Assembly: GCA_016206725.1 (NCBI GenBank)
Contig: JACQRA010000058.1
Coordinates: 1-28,077, forward strand
Origin: Candidatus Omnitrophota bacterium
GTDB lineage: Bacteria; Omnitrophota; Gorgyraeia; Aquiviventales; Aquiviventaceae
Direction: 5' to 3'
Length of the DNA stretch: 28,077 nt
The translations under genes and the position numbers were made by a program. The notes beneath the pieces were generated by a model that searched no databases, was not told where the DNA came from, and saw only the letters and a list, made by a program, of their open reading frames with translations. Shown here piece after piece: positions 1-6,524 of the stretch (position 1 is the stretch's first letter; each line of letters starts with the position of its first letter).

Positions 1-399
1 CGCAAGCTCCTCGATGAGGGCCAGGCCGGCGATAACCTCGGGGTGCTGCTGCGCGGCATCGAGAAGGACGATCTGCTCCGGGGCATGGTCCTCTGTGCGC
101 CCGGCTCCGTCACCCCGCATACGAGTTTCAAGGCCGAGATCTACTGCCTCACCAAAGAGGAAGGCGGCCGCCACACCCCCTTCTTCACCGGCTACCGCCC
201 CCAGTTCTACTTCCGCACCACCGATGTCACCGGCACCCTGACCCTGCCCGAGAAGACCGAGATGGTCATGCCCGGGGATACCATCGCGGGCACGATCGAA
301 CTCATCCAGCCGGTGGCCATGGAGAAGGAGCAGCGCTTCGCCATCCGCGAAGGCGGGAAAACCGTTGGAGCAGGCGTCGTGACGGAGATTCTGAAATGA
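1..399 (+). CDS. tuf: Elongation factor Tu, C-terminal part (5' end outside window)
   Basis: EF-Tu is the GTPase that delivers aminoacyl-tRNA to the ribosomal A site. The frame is open from base 1, so the N-terminal GTPase domain and part of domain 2 lie upstream of the window. The visible 132 residues begin in domain 2 (DEGQAGDNLGVLLRGI) and cover domain 3, with the highly conserved segments GGRHTPFFTGYRPQFYFRT, EMVMPGD and RFAIREGGKTVGAGVV near the C-terminus. The stop TGA is at 397-399. Its position directly before rpsJ is the usual str-S10 junction (rpsL-rpsG-fusA-tuf-rpsJ), so the other str genes are expected just upstream. No internal defect is seen. Identification is from strong family motifs. 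Confidence 0.98.
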   Translation, partial: RKLLDEGQAGDNLGVLLRGIEKDDLLRGMVLCAPGSVTPHTSFKAEIYCLTKEEGGRHTPFFTGYRPQFYFRTTDVTGTLTLPEKTEMVMPGDTIAGTIELIQPVAMEKEQRFAIREGGKTVGAGVVTEILK

Positions 400-505
400 A
401 GAAGGCCGAAGAGGGCCGAAGAGGACCGAAGAGGGCGCAGAAGGCGTGTGGGCCTTCTTCCACTTCTCCGGCCTTCTCCGGCCTTCTCCGGCCCTCTGGG
501 ATTTG
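400..505. repeat. Intergenic inverted repeat, GGCCGAAGA family (copy 1)
   Basis: The whole tuf-rpsJ gap is low-complexity sequence. The left arm (about 400-445) repeats GGCCGAAGAG units. The right arm (about 450-500) repeats the near complement CCGGCCTTCT. The transcript should fold into a long imperfect hairpin with a small loop near 446-450. A related element lies at 22195-22266. There is no U-run after the right arm, so it does not look like an intrinsic terminator. Confidence 0.85.
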
Positions 506-814
506 ATGGCAGAAGCACCCAAGATTCGCATCAAGTTGAAGGCCTACGATCACCGGCTGCTGGATCAGTCAGCGGCTGAGATCGTCGAGACCGCCAAACG
601 GACCGGCGCGAAGATCGCGGGGCCCGTGCCGCTTCCGACGAAGCGGGAGCTCTACACCGTGTTGCGTTCTCCGGTGATTGACAAGAAATCGCGTGAGCAG
701 TTTCAGATTATCACCCACAAACGGCTGATCGACATTATGGAGCCGACGTCAAAAACGGTTGACGCGCTTCGGAAGCTGAACCTGCCTTCCGGCGTCTACG
801 TCGAAGTGAAATGA
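506..814 (+). CDS. rpsJ: 30S ribosomal protein S10
   Basis: S10 is a 30S head protein that also acts in antitermination as NusE. The 102-residue product matches the family length. It carries KIRIKLKAYDHRLLD at the N-terminus and GPVPLPTKRELYTVLRSP and QFQIITHKRLIDI in the middle, all classic S10 segments. I chose the ATG at 506 (MAEAPKIR). An in-frame upstream ATG at 446 would add 20 residues encoded by the right arm of the hairpin and has no family support. A weak GGGA lies 5 nt upstream of the chosen start. It is the first gene of the S10 operon, after tuf. Confidence 0.97.
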   Translation: MAEAPKIRIKLKAYDHRLLDQSAAEIVETAKRTGAKIAGPVPLPTKRELYTVLRSPVIDKKSREQFQIITHKRLIDIMEPTSKTVDALRKLNLPSGVYVEVK

Positions 815-881
815 AGTGTACAGTGCACAGTGTACAGTTTACAGTCATCTGTTCGCTGTCAACCGTCAACTGTAAACTCCA
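815..881. repeat. Intergenic inverted repeat, ACAGT family (copy 1)
   Basis: This element starts directly after the rpsJ stop codon. The left arm at 815-844 is built of GTACAGT/GCACAGT units. The right arm at 856-880 is of the complementary type (ACTGTAAACTCC at its end). The left arm differs from that of the copy at 18721-18750 at one of 30 positions. Pairing is imperfect because the units are out of register in places. rplC starts 7 nt after the element, with no visible ribosome binding site. Confidence 0.85.
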
Positions 882-887
882 GCGAAC

Positions 888-1604
888 ATGATTGGCTTAT
901 TGGCGAAGAAGCTGGGAATGACGCAACTGTTCAACGAGCACGGGCGTGCGGTGGCGGTCACGGTCCTAGAGGCCGGCCCCTGCACCGTCACGCAAGTCAA
1001 GGAACCGAAGGACGGTGGCGCGCGCGCGATTCAAGTGGGGTTTGAATCGATCGAGGGCAAGCGGCTGAACAAGCCCATGCAGGGTCATTTCAAGAAAGCC
1101 AACACGGGCGCGTTTCGCTATCTGACAGAATTCCGAGGGGCGCCACAAGAGTCGTACGCCGTTGGTCAGGAGCTGAGGGTCGGGCTCTTTCAAGAGGGCG
1201 AATTGGTCGACGTCACGGGCACCTCGATCGGAAAAGGCTTCCAAGGCGGCGTCAAGCGCTGGCACTGGAAGGGCGGGCCGGCGACACACGGTTCGATGTC
1301 GCATCGCGCGCCGGGATCGATCGGCTCGACCACGTTTCCCGGCCGCGTCGTCCGCGGTCACCATCTGCCGGGACATATGGGCAATCGCCGGGTGACCGTT
1401 CAGAACCTGCGCATCATGAAAATTGACGCCGAGGCCAATCTCCTCGTGATTGAAGGGGCGGTACCCGGTCCCGAGCAACGTCTCATGATGGTGAAAAAAT
1501 CGGTCAAACGGCCGGGAGTCGTTGTGGCCGCGAAGGGGATGGCCCAGGTCGTTGAGGAAGAGGAAGACGAGAAGGCGAAGAAACCCGCCGCCAAGAAGAA
1601 ATGA
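888..1604 (+). CDS. rplC: 50S ribosomal protein L3
   Basis: L3 is an early-assembly 23S rRNA-binding protein near the peptidyl transferase centre. The N-terminus MIGLLAKKLGMTQLF and the central segments GFQGGVKRWHWKGGPATHGS, HRAPGSIG and PGHMGNRRVTVQNL are diagnostic. The product is 238 residues, about 30 longer than typical L3. The excess is a C-terminal tail after the fold, with an acidic run (EEEEDEK) followed by a lysine/alanine-rich end. The start ATG has no Shine-Dalgarno sequence; the bases before it come from the hairpin and a short spacer. It lies between rpsJ and rplD as in the standard S10 operon. Confidence 0.98.
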   Translation: MIGLLAKKLGMTQLFNEHGRAVAVTVLEAGPCTVTQVKEPKDGGARAIQVGFESIEGKRLNKPMQGHFKKANTGAFRYLTEFRGAPQESYAVGQELRVGLFQEGELVDVTGTSIGKGFQGGVKRWHWKGGPATHGSMSHRAPGSIGSTTFPGRVVRGHHLPGHMGNRRVTVQNLRIMKIDAEANLLVIEGAVPGPEQRLMMVKKSVKRPGVVVAAKGMAQVVEEEEDEKAKKPAAKKK

Positions 1605-1621
1605 CAGCGGATAGCTAGGAC

Positions 1622-2290
1622 ATGGAACTGAACGTAGTGGATATCAACGGAAAGACAGTGGAGACGCTGACGCTGAAAGAGGCGTGGTGGGACGGCCCGG
1701 TGAATACGCGGCTGCTCGCTCAGGCGGTGCACATGTATCGCACCAATCAGCGAGCCTGCATCGCCTCCACGAAGACGCGGGGGGATGTCTCCGGCGGCGG
1801 CAAGAAACCCTGGAAGCAAAAACATACCGGCCGGGCCCGAGCGGGCTCGACCCGCTCCCCCCTTTGGCGTCATGGGGGAGTCGTGTTCGGGCCTCACCCT
1901 CGGGATGTTTCGTATCATCTTCCGAAGACGATGCGGCGCAAGGCGTTGGTCGAAAGCCTCAAGGGAAAACTGAAGGATCAAGAATTGGTCGTGATCGATC
2001 GCCTTCAGGTCACAGAGCCGAAGACGAAGCCGTTTGGGCAACTCGCTAAGATTTTTGGGGTGGAGCATGCCTCCGTCATCGTGTTGGAGGAGTTTTCGGA
2101 TTCCCTCGTCAAATCCCTGCGGAATCTTCGGACCTTTGAGCTCAGGCGGGCGGATGACCTGAATGCGTTTGACGTGTTGAACGCTCACAAAGTCCTGATC
2201 ACCACGCCAGCCTTTCAACGCGTCACCCAACGACTCAGTCGAATGCGGAATGGGGAATGCGGAATGCGGAATGAGCAAACTCATGAGTGA
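1622..2290 (+). CDS. rplD: 50S ribosomal protein L4, with repeat-derived C-terminal tail
   Basis: L4 binds 23S rRNA and its loop lines the exit tunnel. Family features are the tunnel-loop region (STKTRGDVSGGGKKPWKQK, TGRARAGSTRSPLWRHGG), FGPHPRDVSYHLPKTMRRKAL, and the C-terminal segment FDVLNAHKVLITTPAF. The start ATG follows a TAGGA motif. The normal L4 fold ends near ITTPAFQRVTQRL. The last roughly 16 residues (RMRNGECGMRNEQTHE) are read from a GGAATGC tandem repeat at about 2241-2275. The gene overlaps the rplW start. Translation of the tail follows from the open frame; it is presumably a dispensable addition. Confidence 0.96.
   Translation: MELNVVDINGKTVETLTLKEAWWDGPVNTRLLAQAVHMYRTNQRACIASTKTRGDVSGGGKKPWKQKHTGRARAGSTRSPLWRHGGVVFGPHPRDVSYHLPKTMRRKALVESLKGKLKDQELVVIDRLQVTEPKTKPFGQLAKIFGVEHASVIVLEEFSDSLVKSLRNLRTFELRRADDLNAFDVLNAHKVLITTPAFQRVTQRLSRMRNGECGMRNEQTHE
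2241..2275. repeat. GGAATGC tandem repeat at the rplD/rplW junction
   Basis: Four to five units of GAATGCG/GAATGGG lie in tandem inside the 3' end of rplD, just before the rplW start. No complementary arm is present nearby, so this is a direct repeat or a single arm. It encodes the last L4 residues and creates several in-frame ATG codons for rplW, making that start ambiguous. Confidence 0.75.
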
Positions 2291-2561
2291 GCTGACGTGG
2301 GTGATTCGCGCGGCGCTACAAACCGAGAAGGGAACGCGCCTTGCCAAGGCGAACCAATATATCTTCAAGGTGGCGAGGGATGCCAACAAACTGCAAATCA
2401 AACAGGCCGTCGGAGAGTTGTTCAAGGTGAAGGTTGAACGGGTCAATGCCATGATGATGCCGGGGAAATGGCGCCGGCTGAACCGCCAGCGTGGTCAGCG
2501 GCCGGATTGGAAGAAAGCCATCGTGACGCTCGCCGACGGACAAAAAATCGAACTCAAATGA
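2283..2561 (+). CDS. rplW: 50S ribosomal protein L23
   Basis: L23 sits at the tunnel exit and is the docking site for trigger factor and SRP. The core reads TEKGTRLAKANQYIFKVARDANKLQIKQAV followed by a basic loop (MMMPGKWRRLNRQRGQRPDWKKAIVTL), as in bacterial L23. I chose the ATG at 2283 (MSELTWVIRAALQTEKG), giving 92 residues and an 8-nt overlap with the rplD stop. In-frame ATGs at 2250 and 2271 would add 11 or 4 residues read from the GGAATGC repeat, and I cannot exclude the one at 2271. Stop-start overlap suggests translational coupling with rplD. Confidence 0.95.
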   Translation: MSELTWVIRAALQTEKGTRLAKANQYIFKVARDANKLQIKQAVGELFKVKVERVNAMMMPGKWRRLNRQRGQRPDWKKAIVTLADGQKIELK

Positions 2562-2656
2562 CCACGAGGTGATTAGGTGATTAAGAGATTAGGTGATTAT
2601 GCACTCTACCCGCTTTCTCTTAATCACTCAATCACCCAATCACTCAATCACTGATC
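2562..2656. repeat. 95-nt intergenic inverted repeat, GTGATTAG family (copy 1)
   Basis: The element fills the whole rplW-rplB gap, from the base after the stop to the base before ATG. The left arm (about 2568-2601) repeats GGTGATTA units. The right arm (about 2613-2651) repeats the complement AATCACTC/AATCACCC. It matches the element at 11572-11666 at 86 of 95 positions by my alignment, with most differences in the loop. The right arm leaves no ribosome binding site before rplB. Confidence 0.92.
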
Positions 2657-3487
2657 ATGGGGATTAAACAATACCGACCGACCACGCCGACGAGGCGATG
2701 GCACTCCGTGGTGGACGGCAGTGAGCTGACCACCGATCAGCCCCAGAGGTCGCTCCTGACTCCATTGAAGCGGACGGGAGGACGCGACGCGTATGGCCAC
2801 GTCACGAGCCGGTTTCGAGGCGGGGGTCATAAGCGCCTCTACCGCAAGATTGATTTCTACCGGCGGGATAAAGCGGGTGTTGCGGCGAGCGTTCGAACGG
2901 TTGAGTACGACCCGAACCGGTCGGCAAGAATTTCCTTGGTGCGATATGCGGATGGCGAACAGCGCTATATCCTCTGGCCTGAAGGGCTGCGGGTGGGCGA
3001 TGAGGTGGTGGCCGGCTCGGAGGCCGCCGTGAAGGTGGGCAACGCGATGCCGCTTCGCAACGTCCCCCCGGGGTTGGCCATTCACAATCTGGAGCTGGTC
3101 AAAGGGCGTGGAGCGCAGATGGTTCGATCGGCCGGCACGGCAGCCATGGTGCAGGCGAAAGAGGGGGAGCTGGCCCATGTCAAGCTTCCTTCCGGCGAGA
3201 TCCGACTCGTCTCCTTGGATTGTTGGGCCACGATCGGGCAGCTCGGCAATATTGACCACGCCTCGATTTCCATCGGGAAGGCCGGCCGCTCTCGCTGGCT
3301 GGGACGCCGTCCTCATGTCCGTGGGGTTGCCATGAATCCGGTCGACCATCCCCACGGAGGGGGTGAAGGGAAATCCGGCCAGGGCAATCCCCATCCTGTG
3401 TCTCCATGGGGATGGCACACCAAAGGCAAGAAGACGAGAACACCGGGCAAGTATTCAGACCGAGTCATCGTGAAACGACGCACCTAA
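2657..3487 (+). CDS. rplB: 50S ribosomal protein L2
   Basis: L2 is a primary 23S rRNA binder needed for subunit joining and peptidyl transferase activity. The 276-residue product has normal length. It starts MGIKQYRPTTPTRRW and contains GGRDAYGHVTSRFRGGGHKR, the segment RSAGTAAMVQAKEGELAHVKLPSGE, and the signature RGVAMNPVDHPHGGGEG including the functionally important histidine region. The C-terminus TKGKKTRTPGKYSDRVIVKRR is standard. No Shine-Dalgarno sequence is visible because the preceding bases are the right arm of the 95-nt hairpin. Confidence 0.98.
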   Translation: MGIKQYRPTTPTRRWHSVVDGSELTTDQPQRSLLTPLKRTGGRDAYGHVTSRFRGGGHKRLYRKIDFYRRDKAGVAASVRTVEYDPNRSARISLVRYADGEQRYILWPEGLRVGDEVVAGSEAAVKVGNAMPLRNVPPGLAIHNLELVKGRGAQMVRSAGTAAMVQAKEGELAHVKLPSGEIRLVSLDCWATIGQLGNIDHASISIGKAGRSRWLGRRPHVRGVAMNPVDHPHGGGEGKSGQGNPHPVSPWGWHTKGKKTRTPGKYSDRVIVKRRT

Positions 3488-3584
3488 GGAGAGCGTATAG
3501 CGTAGAGCGTGGAGCGTAGAGGAGAAAGATACCAAATCACTCCTATCCGCTATCCGCTATCCGCTATCCGCTGAACGCTAATAC
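3488..3584. repeat. Intergenic inverted repeat, GCGTAGAGC/GCTATCC family (copy 1)
   Basis: The rplB-rpsS gap is entirely this element. The left arm (3488-3523) carries GAGCGTATAGCGTAGAGCGT-type units. The right arm (3540-3580) carries four CCGCTAT units and ends in CTGAACGCTAA. Complementarity is frequent but out of register in places. Two more copies follow, before rplV and rplX. No ribosome binding site precedes the rpsS ATG. Confidence 0.9.
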
Positions 3585-3881
3585 ATGGGACGATCACTGA
3601 AGAAAGGGCCGTTCGTTGACGATCACTTGCTGGTGAAGCTCCAAAAGGCGAGGGAGTCGAACGATCGCAAGCCCATCAAGACATGGTCGAGGCGTTCCAC
3701 GGTCACGCCGGATTTTGTCGGCTTCACGTTTCTGGTTCACACCGGCAAGGCCTTTGCGTCAGTGTACGTCACGGAATCCATGGTCGGGCACAAGCTCGGC
3801 GAGTTTGCCCCGACGAGAATCTTCAGGAAGCACGGCGGGGTGAAAAAGGCCGCGGACAGCCCCACCGGCCTCGGCAAATAA
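3585..3881 (+). CDS. rpsS: 30S ribosomal protein S19
   Basis: S19 is a 30S head protein that contacts S13 and the A-site finger. The 98-residue product begins MGRSLKKGPFVDDHLL and contains KTWSRRSTVTPDFVGFTF, VHTGKAFASVYVTESMVGHKLGEFAPTR and the C-terminal RKHGGVKKA segment, all typical. Length is within the family range of about 92-95, plus a few residues. The start is preceded by the pyrimidine-rich right arm of the hairpin and no Shine-Dalgarno sequence is visible. It lies between rplB and rplV as in most bacteria. Confidence 0.97.
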   Translation: MGRSLKKGPFVDDHLLVKLQKARESNDRKPIKTWSRRSTVTPDFVGFTFLVHTGKAFASVYVTESMVGHKLGEFAPTRIFRKHGGVKKAADSPTGLGK

Positions 3882-3976
3882 ATAAAGGAGAGCGTAGAGC
3901 GTACAGCGTAGAGCGTGTAGGAAAAGTCAAAAATAGTTTTATCCTATCCGCTATCCGCTCCACGCTATCCGCTAAT
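3882..3976. repeat. Intergenic inverted repeat, GCGTAGAGC/GCTATCC family (copy 2)
   Basis: This fills the rpsS-rplV gap. The left arm (about 3887-3921) has AGCGTAGAGCGTACAGCGTA-like units. The centre is A/T-rich (about 3922-3942). The right arm (about 3943-3974) has CTATCCGCTATCCGC units and ends in GCTAAT. It is the same family as the elements before rpsS and rplX, though the loop is unrelated. Confidence 0.9.
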
Positions 3977-4318
3977 ATGCTTGCCAAAGCGGTTATTAAA
4001 TATGTACGCATGTCACCGAGGAAGGTGCGCTACGTGATGGGCCCGATTCGCGGGCGCAGCGTGGTGCAGGCCCTGAGCATCTTGCGTGCCACGAATCGTC
4101 GCGCGTGCAAACCGCTCATGAAGGCCATCATCTCGGCCGTGGCGAACGCGCGGCAAGCGAATCCGGCCCTCGCGGAGGACCAACTGGTCATCACGCGGTT
4201 GGCGGCTGACGGAGGGCCCTCCTGGAAACGGTTCCGGGCGGCCGCCTTCGGTCGCGCCGTGAGCATCCATAAGCCGACGGCGCACATCACCGTAGAGTTA
4301 GAAAAGGGAAAGAAGTGA
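3977..4318 (+). CDS. rplV: 50S ribosomal protein L22
   Basis: L22 contacts all 23S rRNA domains and its beta-hairpin lines the exit tunnel. I chose the ATG at 3977, giving 113 residues (MLAKAVIKYVRMSPRKVRYVM). The open frame extends further upstream, through rpsS and the repeat, but without family support. Signature segments are RMSPRKVRYVMGPIRGRSVVQAL, KPLMKAIISAVANA and the hairpin GPSWKRFRAAAFGRAVSIHKPTAHI. It ends 1 nt before rpsC. The end of the gene (AAAGGGAAAGAAG) doubles as the rpsC ribosome binding region. Confidence 0.96.
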   Translation: MLAKAVIKYVRMSPRKVRYVMGPIRGRSVVQALSILRATNRRACKPLMKAIISAVANARQANPALAEDQLVITRLAADGGPSWKRFRAAAFGRAVSIHKPTAHITVELEKGKK

Positions 4319-4319
4319 G

Positions 4320-5009
4320 ATGGGTCAAAAGGTTAATCCGATTTGTCTGCGCATCGGCTTGCATCGGACGTGGAACTCGCGCTGGTTTGCGCCGTCAAAG
4401 CAGCAGTTTCGAGCCTACATTGCCGAGGACCTCGCCATCCGAGATATGTTGCACGAGGAGCTGGCGTCCGCCGCGGTCTCCCGGGTTGAGATCGAGCGCT
4501 CGCCCGATCGCGTGCGGATCGCGATCCACACGGCCCGTCCCGGCGTGTTGATCGGCCGCCGTGGCGAAAATATTCAGCGCCTCCAGGAGACGGTGCAACA
4601 GATCATCGGGACTCAGAAACAACTGAAGATGGATTACCTTGAGATCACGAATCCTTCCATTGAGGCGCAACTCATTGCCGATTCCATCACCTTCCAATTG
4701 GCCAAGCGCGTTGCCCACCGACGGGCCATGAAGCGGGCCATGCAGCAGGCGATGGAAGCCGGCGGCAAAGGGATCAAAGTCATCTGCGCCGGTCGGTTGG
4801 GAGGCTCGGAGATGAAACGCCAAGAAACCTACCGCTTAGGCAAGGTCCCCCTCGGGACGTTTCGCTCGGATATCGATTACGGGGCGTCGACCGCCCATAC
4901 GACCGCCGGCTGTATCGGCGTCAAGGTATGGGTGTATCGGGGCGACATCATCCCGATGAAGCCTCAGGCGGAAGACCGCCCGTCCATTCCATCAGCGGTG
5001 GTAGGCTAA
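4320..5009 (+). CDS. rpsC: 30S ribosomal protein S3
   Basis: S3 forms part of the mRNA entry pore and has helicase activity. The 229-residue product begins MGQKVNPICLRIGLHRTWNSRW. The KH domain GXXG loop is GVLIGRRGENI at about residues 77-87. The C-terminal domain has GIKVICAGRLGGSEMKR and FRSDIDYGASTAHTTAGCIGVKVWVYRGD. It starts one base after the rplV stop, with a purine-rich binding site within the rplV end. Its TAA overlaps the rplP ATG (TAATG), so L22-S3-L16 look tightly coupled. Confidence 0.98.
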   Translation: MGQKVNPICLRIGLHRTWNSRWFAPSKQQFRAYIAEDLAIRDMLHEELASAAVSRVEIERSPDRVRIAIHTARPGVLIGRRGENIQRLQETVQQIIGTQKQLKMDYLEITNPSIEAQLIADSITFQLAKRVAHRRAMKRAMQQAMEAGGKGIKVICAGRLGGSEMKRQETYRLGKVPLGTFRSDIDYGASTAHTTAGCIGVKVWVYRGDIIPMKPQAEDRPSIPSAVVG

Positions 5010-5434
5010 TGGGATTGCTACTTCCGAAACGTGTCAAATATCGCAAAGCCCAACGCGGGAAACGCCGGGGCATCGCCAAGGGGGGAACGACGTTGGCCTT
5101 CGGCGAATTCGGGTTGCGGGCATTGGGCAACGGTTGGATCAAGGCCTCGCAGATCGAGTCGGCTCGTGTGGCCATCAGCCGGGCCTTGGGTGGAGGGAAG
5201 CTGTGGCTTCGCATGTTCCCTGACAAACCGGTGACGAGTCACGGCCAAGAGAAAACCATGGGAGCCGGGAAAGGCCTGGTCGATCACTGGGTTGCCGTCG
5301 TGAAACGCGGACGGATTCTTCTTGAAGTCGAAGGGGTCCCGGAGGTGTTGGCCAAGGATGCCTTGCGTCTGGCTTCGTACAAATTGCCCCTCCGCACGTG
5401 CTTCGTGTCTCGGAAAGCAGGGATAGCGACCTGA
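5009..5434 (+). CDS. rplP: 50S ribosomal protein L16
   Basis: L16 is a late-assembling protein next to the A and P site tRNA elbow. The chosen ATG (5009) overlaps the rpsC stop and gives 141 residues, typical for L16. Segments MGLLLPKRVKYRKAQRG, FGEFGLRALGNGWIKASQIESAR, WLRMFPDKPVTSHGQEKTMGAGKG and VLAKDALRLASYKLP are diagnostic. A longer open frame starting at 4928 would overlap rpsC by about 80 nt and is not credible. The stop overlaps the rpmC start (ATGA). Confidence 0.97.
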   Translation: MGLLLPKRVKYRKAQRGKRRGIAKGGTTLAFGEFGLRALGNGWIKASQIESARVAISRALGGGKLWLRMFPDKPVTSHGQEKTMGAGKGLVDHWVAVVKRGRILLEVEGVPEVLAKDALRLASYKLPLRTCFVSRKAGIAT

Positions 5435-5655
5435 TGAATCGCTCGGCACGACTGAACGAATTGCGCGCTCTGCCGGCGGCCGAGCTAGCCGCCAAGGCCG
5501 TTCAATTGCGCCAGGAATTGCGTGATCTGCGGATCAAATCCGCTCACGGCAGCTCCGAGCAACCGCATCGGATTCGTGATGTGCGCAGGCAGATCGCCAG
5601 AACGCTCACCGTGCAACGCCAGAGAACCACAGAGACCACCGATGCAAGAACCTAA
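5434..5655 (+). CDS. rpmC: 50S ribosomal protein L29, repeat-derived C-terminus
   Basis: L29 is a small helical-hairpin protein at the tunnel exit. The 73-residue product has the usual two helices: LNELRALPAAELAAKAVQLRQELRDLRIKSAHG, then QPHRIRDVRRQIARTLTVQRQR. The start ATG overlaps the rplP stop (ATGA). The last nine residues, TTETTDART, come from an ACCACAGAGA-type repeat that continues into the next gene. rpmC and rpsQ overlap by 14 nt in different frames inside this repeat. Confidence 0.94.
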   Translation: MNRSARLNELRALPAAELAAKAVQLRQELRDLRIKSAHGSSEQPHRIRDVRRQIARTLTVQRQRTTETTDART

Positions 5656-5702
5656 CACCACGGAGACCACAGAGCACAGCGCGTCGCAGAGGACACAGAC
5701 GC
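5619..5702. repeat. ACCACAGAGA repeat spanning the rpmC/rpsQ junction
   Basis: Units of the type CAGAGACCAC/ACACAGA recur across the end of rpmC and the start of rpsQ. Only one strand sense of the unit is present here, so no strong hairpin is predicted. The same unit family occurs as a two-armed element at 6836-6956 and as its complement at 23773-23826. It codes for the L29 tail in one frame and the S17 N-terminus in another. Confidence 0.8.
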
Positions 5703-5953
5703 GGAAGGTTCGGTTGGGCACCGTGGTGAGCAATCGCATGCAGAAGACGATCGTGATTCGCGTCGACCGCCTCGTCCAACATCCGACGTATCAACGAGTC
5801 GTGCGTCGGGCGACGAACTTCAAAGCGCATGACGAGACGAATAGCGCGAAGATCGGCGACTACGTCAAGATCATGGAGACCCGTCCGTTGTCGAAAGACA
5901 AACGGTGGCGTCTCGTCGAGATTCTTCGGCGAGGATCTCAGGTGTCCGGATGA
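5642..5953 (+). CDS. rpsQ: 30S ribosomal protein S17 with repeat-encoded N-terminal extension
   Basis: S17 binds 16S rRNA helices in the 30S body. The S17 core begins at about residue 20 (TRKVRLGTVVSNRMQKTIVIRVDR) and includes HPTYQRVVRRATNFKAHDE, GDYVKIMETRPLSKDKRWRLVEI. The only in-frame ATG before the core is at 5642, inside the ACCACAGAGA repeat, so the protein should begin MQEPNTTETTEHSASQRTQ. This adds about 19 residues absent from most S17 proteins. The start lies 14 nt inside rpmC, which favours translational coupling. I see no strong ribosome binding site. Use of a rare non-ATG start nearer the core cannot be excluded. Confidence 0.93.
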   Translation: MQEPNTTETTEHSASQRTQTRKVRLGTVVSNRMQKTIVIRVDRLVQHPTYQRVVRRATNFKAHDETNSAKIGDYVKIMETRPLSKDKRWRLVEILRRGSQVSG

Positions 5954-5961
5954 CCCATTCG

Positions 5962-6062
5962 ATCCTTCGACATGCTCAGGATCGTGGTGAGCATGGTCGA
6001 ACCACGACAGGCTCAGGATCCCGAGCAAGGTCGAGGGACGAGCGGAAGCGAGTCGAACCATG
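5962..6062. repeat. Inverted repeat, CCTTCGAC/GTCGAACC family (copy 1, longest)
   Basis: The rpsQ-rplN gap contains TTCGACATGCTCAGGATC, then GGTGAGCATGGTCGAACCA and GACAGGCTCAGGATCC, which form nested palindromic segments. It ends in GAGCGGAAGCGAGTCGAACC directly followed by the rplN ATG. Shorter relatives lie before rpsH (7696-7728) and rplR (8696-8745). In each case the ATG after CGAACC is the start codon. Confidence 0.85.
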
Positions 6063-6428
6063 ATCATGATGCGGACGCAGCTCGCCGTGGCCGACAACAC
6101 CGGCGTCAAGATGGTCTCCTGTATCGGCGTGCTGGGTCGATCGAACAAGCTGACGGCGACGGTCGGCGATGTCATCACCGCGAATGTTCGAGAGGCCGAT
6201 CCCGAAGCGATGATTAAAAAAGGGGAAGTGATTCGCGGGGTGATCGTGCGGACGAAAGCCCCCATGGGCCGTCCTGACGGCACCTGGCTGAAGTTTGACT
6301 CTAATGCGGTGGTCTTGATCGATAACCAGGGCAACCCGAGGGGAACGAGGGTTTTTGGGCCGGTCGCGCGGGAACTGCGCGAGCGGCAATTTATGAAGAT
6401 TATCTCGCTTGCTCCCGAAGTGGTCTGA
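6060..6428 (+). CDS. rplN: 50S ribosomal protein L14
   Basis: L14 is an intersubunit-bridge protein and the binding site of the silencing factor RsfS. The 122-residue product has exactly the usual family length when started at 6060 (MIMMRTQLAVADNTGVK). Other signatures are GRSNKLTATVGDVITANVREA, KGEVIRGVIVRTKAPMGRPDG, FDSNAVVLIDNQGNPRGTRVFGPVARELR and FMKIISLAPEVV. The start codon is the ATG that closes the GTCGAACC repeat. The SD-like GAGCGGAAGCGAG is also repeat sequence, about 8 nt or more upstream. Confidence 0.97.
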   Translation: MIMMRTQLAVADNTGVKMVSCIGVLGRSNKLTATVGDVITANVREADPEAMIKKGEVIRGVIVRTKAPMGRPDGTWLKFDSNAVVLIDNQGNPRGTRVFGPVARELRERQFMKIISLAPEVV

Positions 6429-6524
6429 AAGAGGAGCGCATAGCGTACAGCGTGGAGCGTAGAGGAAAAACGGGCGACGCCATCCACTCCTATCCGCTAC
6501 ACGCTGAACGCTGAACGCTAGAAA
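6429..6524. repeat. Intergenic inverted repeat, GCGTAGAGC/GCTATCC family (copy 3)
   Basis: This occupies the entire rplN-rplX gap. The left arm (about 6431-6463) reads in GAGCGCATAGCGTACAGCGT-type units. The loop contains a unique stretch (6468-6485). The right arm (about 6486-6520) has CTATCCGCTACACGC and CTGAACG units. The ends (GGAG left, CTGAACGCTA right) match copy 1 before rpsS. Confidence 0.9.

Noticed and set aside
446..505. Upstream ATG extending S10 by 20 residues
   Set aside because: The extension is read from the hairpin right arm and is not like any S10; the ATG at 506 gives a standard-length protein.
815..890. ACAGT units as a CRISPR array
   Set aside because: Units are 6-10 nt with no unique spacers of constant length, and no cas genes are present.
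2250..2282. Start of L23 at ATG 2250
   Set aside because: It would add 11 repeat-encoded residues and overlap rplD by about 40 nt. ATG 2283 fits the family better, though 2271 remains possible.
1400..2452. Minus-strand open frame over rplC-rplD-rplW
   Set aside because: It is antisense to three clear ribosomal protein genes and includes repeat sequence.
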